DNA of 64,000 bases from Desulfobacteraceae bacterium UBA2174 (GCA_002327445.1 DCWA01000013.1:24277-88276); one strand, 5' to 3'; positions 42,202 through 51,451 are shown, counted from the first letter of the stretch. The notes: a model not told the origin generated them from the letters alone. Made by a program: numbers and translations.

Positions 42202-43260
42202 ATGGCCACACTGACCGCTATCGCCCTGAGCGGCGGCATCGATTCCGCGGTGGCCGCGATGCGATTGCGAGCCGCCGGCGAAAATCTGCTGGCCCTGCAT
42301 TTCATCACCGGCTTCGAACCGCCCACCGACGCGGCGGACCATCGCGGCCACCTGGAGCGCCTGGCCCTCCGGCTGGGGGTGGAGCTGGCGGTCATCGACT
42401 GCAGCGAGGCGTTTCAGCGCGAAATCGTCGATTATTTCGTCGACAGTTACCGACTGGGGCGCACGCCCAATCCCTGCGTCCGCTGCAACACGCGGATCAA
42501 GTTTGGCGTCGTCCTCCAGCAGGCTCTGGCATTGGGCGCCCAGCGCCTCGCCACGGGCCACTACGTGCGCAAGGAACGCGGCGACGACGGCCGCTTTCAC
42601 CTTCACAAGGGGGTGGATGAGCGCAAGGACCAGTCCTATTTCCTGGCCCGCCTCACCCAAGACCAGCTCGCCAAGGCGGTCTTTCCCCTCGGTGCCCTCA
42701 CCAAGGCCGAGGTGCAGCGCCAGGCCGCAGAAGCGGCGTTGATGGTCCGCCCCCCGCGCGAAAGCCAGGACATCTGCTTTGTCCCGCGGGGCGATTACGC
42801 CGGGTTTCTCACCAAGGCAGGTCGCCTGGCGGTGGAACCCGGGCCCATCGTGGATGTGCACGGCCGCCAGCTGGGATGCCACCACGGGCTGCACGCCTTC
42901 ACCGTGGGCCAGCGCCGCGGCATCGACTGCCCCGCACCAGCACCCTATTACGTGGTGCGCATCGAGGTCGCCCGCAACACCCTGGTGGTGGGTGGCCCGG
43001 CGGACCTGATGGCCGCCGGATGCCGGGTATCGGGCGTCCGATGGCTTCAGCCGCCGGCCGCCGACACGCTGCACGCCACGGTGAAAGTGCGCTATCGCAG
43101 CTCCGAGCAGCCCGCCAGGATCATCGTCGAGGGGCCATCCACGGCCTCTGTTCATTTCGCCGCCCCCCTGGCTGCCGTCACTCCGGGGCAATGCGCCGTC
43201 TTCTACCGTGGGGACGAGGTCCTCGGCGCTGGTTGGATCGAAGCGCCCCTGGCCGCCTGA
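42202..43260 (+). CDS. mnmA: tRNA-specific 2-thiouridylase
   Basis: A 352-residue MnmA, which thiolates U34 of Lys, Glu and Gln tRNAs. The PP-loop ALSGGIDSAVAAM starts at residue 8; the nucleophile Cys is in TPNPCVRCN near 95 and the persulfide Cys in SQDICFVP near 190. The Asp-rich KDQSYFLARL segment and the C-terminal beta-barrel are present. It follows the NIL-ferredoxin gene closely and precedes the tat genes. Confidence 0.95.
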   Translation: MATLTAIALSGGIDSAVAAMRLRAAGENLLALHFITGFEPPTDAADHRGHLERLALRLGVELAVIDCSEAFQREIVDYFVDSYRLGRTPNPCVRCNTRIKFGVVLQQALALGAQRLATGHYVRKERGDDGRFHLHKGVDERKDQSYFLARLTQDQLAKAVFPLGALTKAEVQRQAAEAALMVRPPRESQDICFVPRGDYAGFLTKAGRLAVEPGPIVDVHGRQLGCHHGLHAFTVGQRRGIDCPAPAPYYVVRIEVARNTLVVGGPADLMAAGCRVSGVRWLQPPAADTLHATVKVRYRSSEQPARIIVEGPSTASVHFAAPLAAVTPGQCAVFYRGDEVLGAGWIEAPLAA

Positions 43261-43322
43261 AAAGATCCGCTGAACGGCCAATTTCGGTTTTCACCCGGGA
43301 CCGCGGCTGCCGGGGTGCCGCC

Positions 43323-43349
43323 TTGACAGGCTCCTGGAAAACCTATACT
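43323..43349 (+). promoter_or_regulatory. probable promoter for tatBC
   Basis: TTGACA at 43323-43328 and TATACT at 43344-43349. Both boxes are close to consensus but the spacer is only 15 bases. Confidence 0.45.
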
Positions 43350-43444
43350 AGCAACCATTCCGCAGGGTTCCAAGCACGCCGCACCATCGGCGAAACCCCT
43401 GCGCCGATTTTAGCGTGCCGGCCGGCATGCGGGGAGAAGAATGT

Positions 43445-43858
43445 ATGTTCGGGATGGGAATGCCTGAAATTCTGTTGATCCTGGCTATCGCCCTCGTGGT
43501 GATCGGGCCGCGCAAGCTGCCGGACCTGGGGCGCAGCCTCGGCAGAGCGTTGAAGGAGTTCCGCAAGGCGACGACCGAGTTCAAGAAGTCCCTGGACATC
43601 GAGGACGATTTGGGGGACGTCCGGCGCAGTTTCAACGAAATGAACGCCGATCTGAAATCGACGCTTTCGGCGGCCGCCTTCGGGGACAAGGCCAAGACGC
43701 CGGCGGCGAAGGAAACAGGCCTTTCCTCCAAGACCCCGGCCGGATCCACCGCCACTGAGCCCACGAAGCCCGAAGATGGCGCCGACCGGCCCGCCGATGA
43801 CGGCGCGCCGGAAGCCGCCATCCCGGCCGACCGGGAGGGCGGCGATGCTCAACGTTGA
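43445..43858 (+). CDS. tatB: twin-arginine translocase subunit TatB
   Basis: A 137-residue TatA/B-type protein. A membrane helix spans about residues 4-20 (MGMPEILLILAIALVVIGP), followed by the hinge RKLPDLGRSLGRALKEFRK, an amphipathic helix and a long polar Ala/Pro/Thr-rich tail. Length, the Glu at the start of the helix and direct overlap with tatC favour TatB over TatA. The start at 43445 follows GGGGAGAAG. The Tat system would export cofactor-bearing enzymes such as hydrogenases or formate dehydrogenases. Confidence 0.88.
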   Translation: MFGMGMPEILLILAIALVVIGPRKLPDLGRSLGRALKEFRKATTEFKKSLDIEDDLGDVRRSFNEMNADLKSTLSAAAFGDKAKTPAAKETGLSSKTPAGSTATEPTKPEDGADRPADDGAPEAAIPADREGGDAQR

Positions 43859-44594
43859 CGACAAGGTCCCCTTCACCGAGCACCTCGAGGAACTGCGGCA
43901 CCGGCTGGTGGTCTGCTTCGTCGCCGTGGCCATCGGATTCGCCGCCTGCTACGCCTTCAAGGAGCGCCTCTTCAACTTCCTGGCCGCCCCCCTGATCGAC
44001 GCCATGCAAGCCGGTGAAAAGCTCGTTTTCACCGGGCTTCCGGAAGCCTTCTTCACCTATCTGAAAATCGCCTTCCTGGCCGGCTGCGTGCTGGCCTCGC
44101 CCGTTCTCATCTACCAGTTCTGGATGTTCGTCGCCCCCGGGCTCTACCGCAAGGAGCGCCGGATCCTGGCGCCCATCGTAGCCTTGTCGATCCTGTTTTT
44201 CCTCGGCGGGGGAGTATTCGGCTACCTTGTGGTGTTTCCCCTCGGCTTCCAGTTCTTCCTCGGTTTCGCCACCGAGACCATCCGCCCCCTGCCCGCCATG
44301 CAGGAGTATCTCAGTTTCGCCACCAAGCTGCTCATCGCCTTCGGCCTGGCCTTCGAGCTGCCCCTGGTGATCACCTTCATGGCCCGCCTGGGACTGGTCT
44401 CGGCCGCCTTTCTCAAGAAGAACCGGCGCTATGCCATCCTGATCTTTTTCATCTTGGCCGCCATTCTCACGCCGCCGGACGTCATCAGCCAAGTCCTGAT
44501 GGCCATTCCCCTGATGCTGCTGTACGAACTGAGCATCGTCGGGGCCCGGGTCTTCGGCCGCAAGCCCCTGGATGCCCCGGACCCGAAGCCGTGA
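43845..44594 (+). CDS. tatC: twin-arginine translocase subunit TatC
   Basis: A 249-residue six-helix membrane protein. The family signature FTEHLEELRHRLVVCF is at the N-terminus, with PLPAMQEYLSF and FELPLVITFMARLGLV later. It overlaps tatB by 14 bases. TatC recognises the twin-arginine signal peptide. Its stop overlaps the GTG start of the YcaO gene. Confidence 0.95.
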   Translation: MLNVDDKVPFTEHLEELRHRLVVCFVAVAIGFAACYAFKERLFNFLAAPLIDAMQAGEKLVFTGLPEAFFTYLKIAFLAGCVLASPVLIYQFWMFVAPGLYRKERRILAPIVALSILFFLGGGVFGYLVVFPLGFQFFLGFATETIRPLPAMQEYLSFATKLLIAFGLAFELPLVITFMARLGLVSAAFLKKNRRYAILIFFILAAILTPPDVISQVLMAIPLMLLYELSIVGARVFGRKPLDAPDPKP

Positions 44595-46342
44595 ACGGCG
44601 CAGGAGAAACGTCGCTTCCGGCAGCCCCCCCACCGGAACTCCGCTATATCCTGCAATGGACCGGCACCACGGCCGGGACGGGATTTTTCGCCCCCCAGCC
44701 GGAAGGCGCCCCGGATTTTGCCACCGCCCTGGCATGGCTGCAACGCCGGCCCATGGACAGCTTCCTGCACCGGTACCTGCTCCAGGATCTGGTGTCCCGC
44801 CCGGCCGGGACCCTGGTCGCCCTGTTTCGTGACGCGGCCTCGGCAGATCCAGTCCTCCGCGCCCTTCTTCTGGAAGCGGCCTATCTGCGCGAAGACGCGG
44901 CTCTGGAAGCCATACGGATACCCGCCCAAGAGGAACCGGCCTTGGCGGGCGTCACCCCGGCGATATATCTGCGCCACCGCCGTCTGGCGGACCGCGAACA
45001 GCACCGCTACTGGATCCGGCAACTGGCCGCCAACATCTTCGACCACCTCCCCTTGAAGCTTGAGGACCCTTCCGCCGCGCTGGCGCCGCCCTTCCCCGCG
45101 GCTGGTGGATTCACCGCAGAGGCGACGGTCTCCATCGATGCGATTTCCCCGGACTCCTCCTATTCAAAAGAAGCGGTCCGACCGCTCTCCGAAACCATCG
45201 CCGTGGCCAGCGAGCGTCTATCCCGATTGAACATCCTGGTTTCGGGCGAAATGCGCCATGAGGCATCCCTGGCCCCCGTCGCCCTCCTCCGCCAGTGGCG
45301 CCTGGAGCGCCGGGTGCGCAGCGGCGCGCTCCACCATCGCCTCGGCGGCTTCATGACCGCCTACGGCCGCGGGTTGACCCTCGACGCCGCCAGGGTTTCC
45401 TGCCTGATGGAGATCGTGGAACGCTACAGCGCCTTCGGCGAGTTTGCCCCGGAAGCCATCGAAGGGTGCAGCCGACCGGTGCCGCTGATCCGGGCGTCCA
45501 TGAGCGAGCTTCGCCGCAGCGGCCGACGGCCCCTGGACCCCGACGCCTTCGGCCTTGAAGTCCCCTGGGACGACGCCCCCCTCCACTGGCGCCCCGCCCG
45601 GATCACTGGACCACAGGCCGAGGACGAGATCTGGATCCCGGCCCAGTGCGTCCATCTCTTCTGCAACCTGGACGAACCCGACCTCTTCTCGGCCCTCGGC
45701 TCCACCGGACTGGCTTCCGGATCCACCATGGCCGAGGCCCGCCTGGCCGGCCTGCTCGAAATTCTGGAACGCGACGCCGAAGCCACCACCCTATTCGACC
45801 CTTCCGCCTGCTTCACGATCGAGACGGCGGACGATGGTATCCAAAGCTTGCTGGCCCACTATCGCCGGATCGGCATTCAGGTCCAGTTCCAGGACCTCAC
45901 CGGCGACCTGGGCATCCCCTGCTACAAGTGCTTCGTCATCGCTCCCGACGGCGGGATCGTCAAGGGCACCGGAGCCCATCTCAGCGGCCGCAGGGCGCTT
46001 ATCGCCGCCCTGACGGAAACCATGTACCCCTATCCCGACGGCCCGGTGTCCCGCCCTTGCCTGCCGAACCTGCCGGTACGGGTGCTGGAAGACCTGCCCG
46101 ACTATGGCAGCGGGTCACCGGCCGGCGACCTCGACCGTCTCCAGCGGGTGCTGCTGGCCAACGGCCTCGCCCCCGTGTACACCGATCTGACCCGGGCCGA
46201 TCTCGGGCTGCCGGTGGTGCGGGCCGCGGTGCCGGGGTTGACGCTCGTGGCCGATTTTGACCGTTTCTCGCGGCTCGCCCCCCGCCAGGCCCGTGTTTTG
46301 CGCCGGGCGGCGGCGAGGTTCAAGGGGCCGCCTCGGGGTTGA
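44591..46342 (+). CDS. YcaO-domain protein
   Basis: A 583-residue protein. Residues about 1-175 form an unrecognised N-terminal domain; the rest is a YcaO domain, an ATP-using enzyme family that activates amide backbones for cyclodehydration or thioamide formation. ATP/Mg motifs include CLMEIVERYSAF near 275 and STMAEARLAGLLEILERDAE near 375, with the Pro-rich C-terminal tail absent. GTG start, overlapping tatC as GTGA. No precursor peptide gene or TfuA partner is visible nearby. It may modify a ribosomal or redox protein, but the substrate is unknown. Confidence 0.82.
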   Translation: MNGAGETSLPAAPPPELRYILQWTGTTAGTGFFAPQPEGAPDFATALAWLQRRPMDSFLHRYLLQDLVSRPAGTLVALFRDAASADPVLRALLLEAAYLREDAALEAIRIPAQEEPALAGVTPAIYLRHRRLADREQHRYWIRQLAANIFDHLPLKLEDPSAALAPPFPAAGGFTAEATVSIDAISPDSSYSKEAVRPLSETIAVASERLSRLNILVSGEMRHEASLAPVALLRQWRLERRVRSGALHHRLGGFMTAYGRGLTLDAARVSCLMEIVERYSAFGEFAPEAIEGCSRPVPLIRASMSELRRSGRRPLDPDAFGLEVPWDDAPLHWRPARITGPQAEDEIWIPAQCVHLFCNLDEPDLFSALGSTGLASGSTMAEARLAGLLEILERDAEATTLFDPSACFTIETADDGIQSLLAHYRRIGIQVQFQDLTGDLGIPCYKCFVIAPDGGIVKGTGAHLSGRRALIAALTETMYPYPDGPVSRPCLPNLPVRVLEDLPDYGSGSPAGDLDRLQRVLLANGLAPVYTDLTRADLGLPVVRAAVPGLTLVADFDRFSRLAPRQARVLRRAAARFKGPPRG

Positions 46343-46367
46343 CAGTACTTGAACTTCGCGGTAGAGT
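46339..46367 (+). promoter_or_regulatory. sigma-70 promoter of the cytochrome gene
   Basis: TTGACA (46339-46344), 17-base spacer, TAGAGT (46362-46367). The -35 overlaps the stop codon of the YcaO gene. Confidence 0.6.
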
Positions 46368-46442
46368 CTGCGGCCGAATGCAGTTGATCGCAGACCGGCC
46401 AATCGCAATCGGACTTTTGACATGGAGGAGGGGAGAGAGAAC

Positions 46443-46910
46443 ATGAAAAGCGCAAAGCTGTGGACAGTGGTGGCGGTCGTCGGCATAGCGACCATGTTTC
46501 TGGCAGCCGGACTTTACGCCGGGACCGCGATACCGGAAACGGTGAAGATGCAGGCGCCGTACGACCACACCAAGGGCACCGTCGATTTCTCGCACAAGAA
46601 GCATTCCGCGGAGTACAAGAATGCCAAGGGCGCGGCCATCGCCTGCGGCGAGTGCCACCATGATGACAAGGGCAAGCCTCTGGCGCTCAAGGAAGGCGAC
46701 AACGTTCAGAAATGCTTCGAGTGCCACAATCAGCCGGGCGAGCTCAAGGGCAAGGATGCCCAGGGCAAACCCCAAAGCGAAGTGATCAAGTATCACGCCA
46801 ACGCGCTGCACAAGAACTGCATCGACTGCCACAAGGATTACAACAAGGCCAACAACACCAAAGCGGCACCCGCCACCTGCACCAAATGCCATCCGGCTGA
46901 AAAAAAATAG
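46443..46910 (+). CDS. tetraheme cytochrome c3 (class III)
   Basis: A 155-residue periplasmic cytochrome. Signal peptide about 1-26, then four heme sites: CGECH, CFECH, CIDCH and CTKCH. The early FSHKKHSAEY supplies distal His ligands, as in class III cytochromes, and many Lys residues surround the hemes. All four sites are CxxCH, whereas many Desulfovibrio c3 proteins have CxxxxCH at two sites. It would carry electrons between periplasmic hydrogenases or formate dehydrogenases and membrane complexes of sulfate reduction. Start follows GGAGGAGGGGAG. Confidence 0.93.
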   Translation: MKSAKLWTVVAVVGIATMFLAAGLYAGTAIPETVKMQAPYDHTKGTVDFSHKKHSAEYKNAKGAAIACGECHHDDKGKPLALKEGDNVQKCFECHNQPGELKGKDAQGKPQSEVIKYHANALHKNCIDCHKDYNKANNTKAAPATCTKCHPAEKK

Positions 46911-46934
46911 CGGATCTTTCCAACTAGATTGAAA

Positions 46935-46966
46935 AGGCGGACCCCCGAGGGGATCCGCCTTTTTTT
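46935..46966. terminator. bidirectional terminator between cytochrome c3 and dsrN
   Basis: AGGCGGACCCC and GGGGATCCGCCT form a near-perfect stem with a 2-base loop, followed by seven T on the plus strand and preceded by four A. It separates convergent genes. Confidence 0.9.
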
Positions 46967-47014
46967 GTGTCCGAGCCTCCGGTGGCGCCCAGTCCGCCGG
47001 ACCGCCTGCCGCCG

Positions 47015-48439
47015 TTACGCGGACCGCTGCTTGAAGTCGCGCGCGGCGCGCACCAGGGCCGGCGCCCATTCCGGTGCCCCCAGGGCATGCAGATGGGTGT
47101 AGGTGGCGAGCACGTTGCCCTGGCACAGGCCGTCACGGCCGTCGGCGATGCCGCCGCCCCGGGTCATTGAAAAAACCATGTCCGCCGGCCGCCCCCGCCA
47201 CTCCAGCACCTTGGAGTAATGAAACTCGTGGCCCCGGAGCGTCGTCCCCACCGGAAAATACGGGTTGGGTGCGGCGACCCGGATCAGGGTGTAGCCGTGA
47301 CCGATGGGACGGCGCGAAAAGCCGAAGCTGATGGGCAGCACGCCGGCCATCTGATAGGTATGGTCTTCGATCACCAACCGCTCCCCCAGAAACATCAACC
47401 CGCCGCACTCGGCGTAGATCGGCAGCCCTCGGGCCGCCAGATCGCGAATGTCGTCCCGGTAGCCCGCATTGCGGCTCAGGGCTTCGGCATGGGTTTCGGG
47501 GAAGCCGCCGCCGATGTACAGGGCATCCACCGCCGGCAGCCGGTCTTGGGTCAACGGGCTGGTGAAAACCAGGCGCCCGCCGGCCGCCTCGATCGCCTCC
47601 AGATTTTCCGGGTAGTAAAATTGGAACGCTGAATCGCGGATCACCCCGATGACCGGGGCGCCGGCTTCGGCTGGAGGGGGCTGACAGATCGGGGCCGGAG
47701 GCGGCGGCGTCATCAGCCCCCGGGCCGAACGGGCGATGGCGAGAATCTGCTCCAGGTCGAGGTAGCGTTCCGCCATCGCGGCGGCCACGGCCACCGAATC
47801 GGCGACCCAGCCATGCTCCTCGGTGGGAACCAGCCCCATGTGCCGTTCGGGGAAAGCCTGCTGCTTGAGCTTGGGAACGGCGCCGACCACCGGGACCCCG
47901 CAGTGGGTCGTGATGCTCTCCCGCAAAATGGCTTCGTGACGAGCGCCGGCCACGCGGTTGAGGATCACCCCCGCCAGAACCAGGTCGGGATCGAACTGGC
48001 AGCATCCGCCCACCACCGCCGCCATGGTGCGGGTGGTCTTGGTGACATCGAGGCATAACAGCACCGGCAGGCCGAGCAGCTTCGCCAGCTCGGCGCTGGA
48101 GGTTTTACCGTCGGTGTTGATGCAATCGAAAAGGCCGCGATTGCCTTCCACCACAGACATCGCGCCGTCGCGGGCGTGGCGGTGAAAGGAGCAGAGGAGC
48201 TGGTCACGATCGATGATGAAGGAATCGAGGTTGTAGCAGGGGCGCCCGGCGGCCATGCCCAGCCAACCGGCGTCGATGTAGTCGGGGCCCTTCTTGAAAG
48301 GCGTCACGGCGACGCCGCGTTGACGCAGCGCCGCCGCGATACCCACCGCGAGGATGGTCTTGCCGGAGCCACCGCGTAATGCAGAAATCAGAACCCCGGG
48401 ATACTTGTGCTCAGGGGTGTGCGGCGTCTGCGGATTCAT
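47015..48439 (-). CDS. dsrN: DsrN, siroheme amidase (CbiA/CobB-like glutamine amidotransferase)
   Basis: A 474-residue protein of the cobyrinate a,c-diamide synthase family. An N-terminal dethiobiotin-synthase-like ATPase has the P-loop ISALRGGSGKTILAVGIAAAL near 17 and KKGPDYIDAGW; the C-terminal class I amidotransferase has the nucleophile Cys in YAECGGLMFLG and His in GHEFHYSK. Behind dsrABD this homologue is taken to be DsrN, which amidates siroheme for the sulfite reductase. Cobyrinate synthesis is the alternative, but no other cobalamin gene is nearby. The start at 48439 has a poor ribosome-binding site. Confidence 0.88.
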   Translation of the reverse strand: MNPQTPHTPEHKYPGVLISALRGGSGKTILAVGIAAALRQRGVAVTPFKKGPDYIDAGWLGMAAGRPCYNLDSFIIDRDQLLCSFHRHARDGAMSVVEGNRGLFDCINTDGKTSSAELAKLLGLPVLLCLDVTKTTRTMAAVVGGCCQFDPDLVLAGVILNRVAGARHEAILRESITTHCGVPVVGAVPKLKQQAFPERHMGLVPTEEHGWVADSVAVAAAMAERYLDLEQILAIARSARGLMTPPPPAPICQPPPAEAGAPVIGVIRDSAFQFYYPENLEAIEAAGGRLVFTSPLTQDRLPAVDALYIGGGFPETHAEALSRNAGYRDDIRDLAARGLPIYAECGGLMFLGERLVIEDHTYQMAGVLPISFGFSRRPIGHGYTLIRVAAPNPYFPVGTTLRGHEFHYSKVLEWRGRPADMVFSMTRGGGIADGRDGLCQGNVLATYTHLHALGAPEWAPALVRAARDFKQRSA

Positions 48440-48468
48440 GGTGGGGAGCGTTCCCCGGCGGGGACGCA

Positions 48469-48711
48469 CTACTTCTCTTCGTGTTCGGCCGCTGCCTGTT
48501 TGCCGGTTCCCGGCATCCCGTACATCGAAGTGCTGCCCGAGGACCAGTACTCCAGCACGCCTTCTTCCACCATCTTGTTGATCAGCTTCTTGGCGTCCCG
48601 GGGCTTGGATTCCAGGATGTTGGCCAGGTCGTTGAAATAAAACTTGCTCTTGCTCTTGAGCTTCTTGGTCAATTCTTCGACGATCTTCTTTTTGGCCTCT
48701 TCGTATTCCAT
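48469..48711 (-). CDS. dsrD: dissimilatory sulfite reductase-associated protein DsrD
   Basis: An 80-residue winged-helix protein, the usual DsrD size. KSKFYFNDLANILESKPRDAKKLINKMVEEGVLEYWSSGSTSMYG is the typical core. DsrD is known as an allosteric activator of DsrAB and marks reductive, sulfate-reducing organisms. It lies 73 bases after dsrB, with a hairpin between, and 29 bases before dsrN. Confidence 0.96.
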   Translation of the reverse strand: MEYEEAKKKIVEELTKKLKSKSKFYFNDLANILESKPRDAKKLINKMVEEGVLEYWSSGSTSMYGMPGTGKQAAAEHEEK

Positions 48712-48732
48712 TGCAATCCCCCTTTGGCAAAT

Positions 48733-48762
48733 CCGGCGGGCCCTTCGCGAAGGGTCCGCCGG
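48733..48762. repeat. hairpin between dsrB and dsrD
   Basis: CCGGCGG-G-CCCTTCG and CGAAGGG-T-CCGCCGG make a long, almost perfect palindrome in the gap of the dsr operon. No T run follows on the minus strand, so it is more likely an mRNA stabiliser or processing site than a terminator. Confidence 0.7.
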
Positions 48763-48784
48763 CTTGCGCGGTCACCTTCCGTTA

Positions 48785-49939
48785 TCAGTCGGTGAACTTG
48801 AACTGCGAGGTCTGGCGCCACGTGTAGTAGGCCGGATCGCGGAAATCATCGATGAGGTGATGGGTGAATTCGATTTCGCACTTCTCAAAGAACCGCTCCC
48901 ATCCGATACGCTCGGCCCATTCGCCCAGACGCTCGTACTTGTGAGCATCGGCAGCGTAGGTATCGACGATCTTCTTGATGGTCTTGGTCATGGTCGGCCA
49001 GCGGGGCATTTCGTTGGGAATGAAAGCCACCACGACCTTGGAGAACTTCGGCGTGCTGATGCGGTTGGACACCTTGCCGCCCACCATGAGCACGATGCCG
49101 TCGCCTTCGGCGTCGGCCAGGGGCATGGAGGGGCACATGGTGTAGCAGTTGCCGCAGAACATGCAGCGTTCCTGGTTGACGGCCACGCTCTTGACTTCCT
49201 TGCCGTCGGGCAGGGTCACCTTGGCCGGCTTGATGGCCGCGGTGGGGCAGGCGGCGATGGCCAGCGGGATCTCGCACATCTTGTCCAGGTATTCATGGTC
49301 GAGCATCGGCGGCTTGCGGTGATAGCCGAGAATGGCGATGTCCGAGCAGTGCACGGCACCGCACATGTTGAGGCAGCAGGCCATGGAGACGCGCAGATGG
49401 GCCGGCATGCGGTGGTTCTGGAATTCCTCGAACAGCACGTCCATGGTGGCTTTGACGGTCCCGGAGGCGTCCGTGGCCGGCGTGTGGCAGTGAATCCAGC
49501 CCTGGGTGTGCACGATGTTGCTGATACCGGCACCGGTGCCGCCGATGGGGAACTTGTAACTACCGCCGGCGAACTTGCGGGCGCCGACATCGTCGATCAT
49601 CGGCTGGAGCTTGCTTTTGTCGGAGACCAGAAACTCGACGTTGTTGCGGGTGGTCCAGCGCACATAACCGCCGCAGTACTTGTCGGCGATGTCGCAGATC
49701 TCGCGGATATGGCTGGTACTCATCAAACGCGCCCCACCGCAACGCACGGTGTAGATCTCATCGCCGGATTCGGCCACGTGGACCAGCACACCGGGCCGCA
49801 GATACTCATGGTAGAGCCACTTGCCCTTGTTTTTGGCGATGACCGGCGGATAAAACTCGTCGTATTTGCGCGGACCGATATCCGTGATCCGGTTTTCCAT
49901 CGGCTTTTCGGGGTTGTATCCGGAAGAAACAAATGCCAT
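48785..49939 (-). CDS. dsrB: dissimilatory sulfite reductase beta subunit
   Basis: A 384-residue subunit of the siroheme [4Fe-4S] sulfite reductase, which reduces sulfite bound to DsrC. The N-terminal MAFVSSGYNPEKPMENRITDIGP is the DsrB signature. Cluster/siroheme ligands lie in CCLNMCGAVHCSDIAI near 185 and the inserted ferredoxin in CMFCGNCYTMCPSMP near 240. The start at 49939 (second ATG) is chosen for its spacing to GGAGGTG and agreement with other DsrB proteins. It follows dsrA by 15 bases. Confidence 0.97.
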   Translation of the reverse strand: MAFVSSGYNPEKPMENRITDIGPRKYDEFYPPVIAKNKGKWLYHEYLRPGVLVHVAESGDEIYTVRCGGARLMSTSHIREICDIADKYCGGYVRWTTRNNVEFLVSDKSKLQPMIDDVGARKFAGGSYKFPIGGTGAGISNIVHTQGWIHCHTPATDASGTVKATMDVLFEEFQNHRMPAHLRVSMACCLNMCGAVHCSDIAILGYHRKPPMLDHEYLDKMCEIPLAIAACPTAAIKPAKVTLPDGKEVKSVAVNQERCMFCGNCYTMCPSMPLADAEGDGIVLMVGGKVSNRISTPKFSKVVVAFIPNEMPRWPTMTKTIKKIVDTYAADAHKYERLGEWAERIGWERFFEKCEIEFTHHLIDDFRDPAYYTWRQTSQFKFTD

Positions 49940-49954
49940 GGCGTCCACCTCCTC

Positions 49955-51271
49955 TTATCTCTGATGGTACTTGCGGAACTCGTTGATGTCGCGATCCCAG
50001 CCACCGGGCACTTCTTCTTCCTTCCAGAAGATGTACGGATTGTGGCGCGGTTCCTGCACATGCTGGGCTACCGGCTTCATGTTGAGAACTTCCAGCAGCT
50101 TCTGGAAGCCCTGGCGTTTCATCAACTCTCCCAAACGCTCGCGGTTCTTGCCCTCTTCCATCCACCAGTCCCAGATCGGCTCGATCACGGTTTCCTTGAT
50201 CTCGTCGTAGGGTTCCTCGACCTTGATAAACGGCACGATGAGCGATCCCATCTGGGCGCCGTCGAGGATCGGGGCCTTGGCGCCGGCAAGGATCGAGCAG
50301 CCGCGGTCGTTGCCGATGCGCAGAGCGCGCGGCATGACGTTGATGCAGTGCATGCAGCGGGTGCACTCACGGTCATCGATCTTCAACTTGCCGTTTTCCA
50401 TCCACATGCATTTGGTGGGGCACAGATCCAGCACTTCCTTCTGGATGTCGAACTTGCCCCAGTCGCGCCCGGAGTGGGCCCCGGCGTTGGGCGGGATTTC
50501 CCCGCCGATGTAAGCCTGGACCGCTTCCTGGTCGATGCGGATGTTGTCGCGCCAGGTGCCGATGAAGGAAAGATCGGAGCGGGCGATGGACGCCACGCAG
50601 CAGTTGGGGCAGCCGTCGAACTTGAACTTGAACTTGTACGGGAAGGCCGGCCGGTGCAGCTCGTCCTGGTAGGTGTTGGTGAGGTCGAAGCAAAGGGCCT
50701 GCGTGTCGTAGCAGGCGTATTCGCAGCGGGCCTCGCCGATGCAGTCCGAAGGCGTCCGCAGGTTGGAACCCGAGCCGCCCAGGTCCTGATGCAGGTTGTG
50801 GGTCAGCTCGTAAAACACTTCCTCAAGCTGCGGGGTGGTGGTTCCCAGGAAGATGATGTCCCCGGTGGACCCGTGCATATTGGTGATGCCCGAGCCGCGG
50901 AAATCCCACAGATCGCAGATCTGGCGGAGATATTCGGTGGTGTAGAACTTGCCGCCGGGCTGCGAGACGCGCATGGTATGGAAGTGGGCCACGCCCGGGA
51001 ACATCTCCGGCTGGTCGCAGTAGCGGCCAATCACGCCGCCGCCGTAGCCGAACACGCCCACGATCCCGCCGTGCTTCCAGTGGGTCCGGCCGTGCTTGTA
51101 GGACAGTTCGAGAACGCCCAGCAGGTCATCGACCGCCTCGACGGGGATCTGGAATTCGATGTTCTCGGCGTTTTTCGTTCTCTTCTCGGCCTCCTGCTTC
51201 AAGTCGGACACGAAGCTCGGCCACGGCCCGCTCTCCAGCTGGTCCAGCAGAGGGGTTTCATGCTTTGCCAT
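49955..51271 (-). CDS. dsrA: dissimilatory sulfite reductase alpha subunit
   Basis: A 438-residue catalytic subunit. The siroheme-[4Fe-4S] ligand motifs are CIGEARCEYACYDT near 177-190 and GCPNCCVAS near 221; the ferredoxin domain has CPTKCMW and CTRCMHCINVMP near 284-320. GGKFYTTEYLRQICDLWDFRGSGITNMHGSTGD is the typical DsrA core. It heads dsrA-dsrB-dsrD-dsrN. Start follows GGAGGT, about 175 bases from the predicted transcription start. Confidence 0.98.
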   Translation of the reverse strand: MAKHETPLLDQLESGPWPSFVSDLKQEAEKRTKNAENIEFQIPVEAVDDLLGVLELSYKHGRTHWKHGGIVGVFGYGGGVIGRYCDQPEMFPGVAHFHTMRVSQPGGKFYTTEYLRQICDLWDFRGSGITNMHGSTGDIIFLGTTTPQLEEVFYELTHNLHQDLGGSGSNLRTPSDCIGEARCEYACYDTQALCFDLTNTYQDELHRPAFPYKFKFKFDGCPNCCVASIARSDLSFIGTWRDNIRIDQEAVQAYIGGEIPPNAGAHSGRDWGKFDIQKEVLDLCPTKCMWMENGKLKIDDRECTRCMHCINVMPRALRIGNDRGCSILAGAKAPILDGAQMGSLIVPFIKVEEPYDEIKETVIEPIWDWWMEEGKNRERLGELMKRQGFQKLLEVLNMKPVAQHVQEPRHNPYIFWKEEEVPGGWDRDINEFRKYHQR

Positions 51272-51451
51272 CTTTTACCTCCATAGTCATTGGAATAACA
51301 ATTGGGCTACCGACCAAGTTACCTCGGAATTGAAAAAATGCCCGGCGGGGCGGTCGCTGTCACCTCCTCTCTCCAAGCGTCCTTCTTGATTTTTTGTGGT
51401 TGCTGTATCTTTGGCGCGTAGCGTTGCGTTGGCACAGGTATGCAAGGCACG

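Noticed and set aside
48644..51286. An 880-codon open frame on the plus strand opposite dsrA and dsrB
   Set aside because: It mirrors the GC-rich dsr genes; its translation has no family features and the minus-strand genes are certain.
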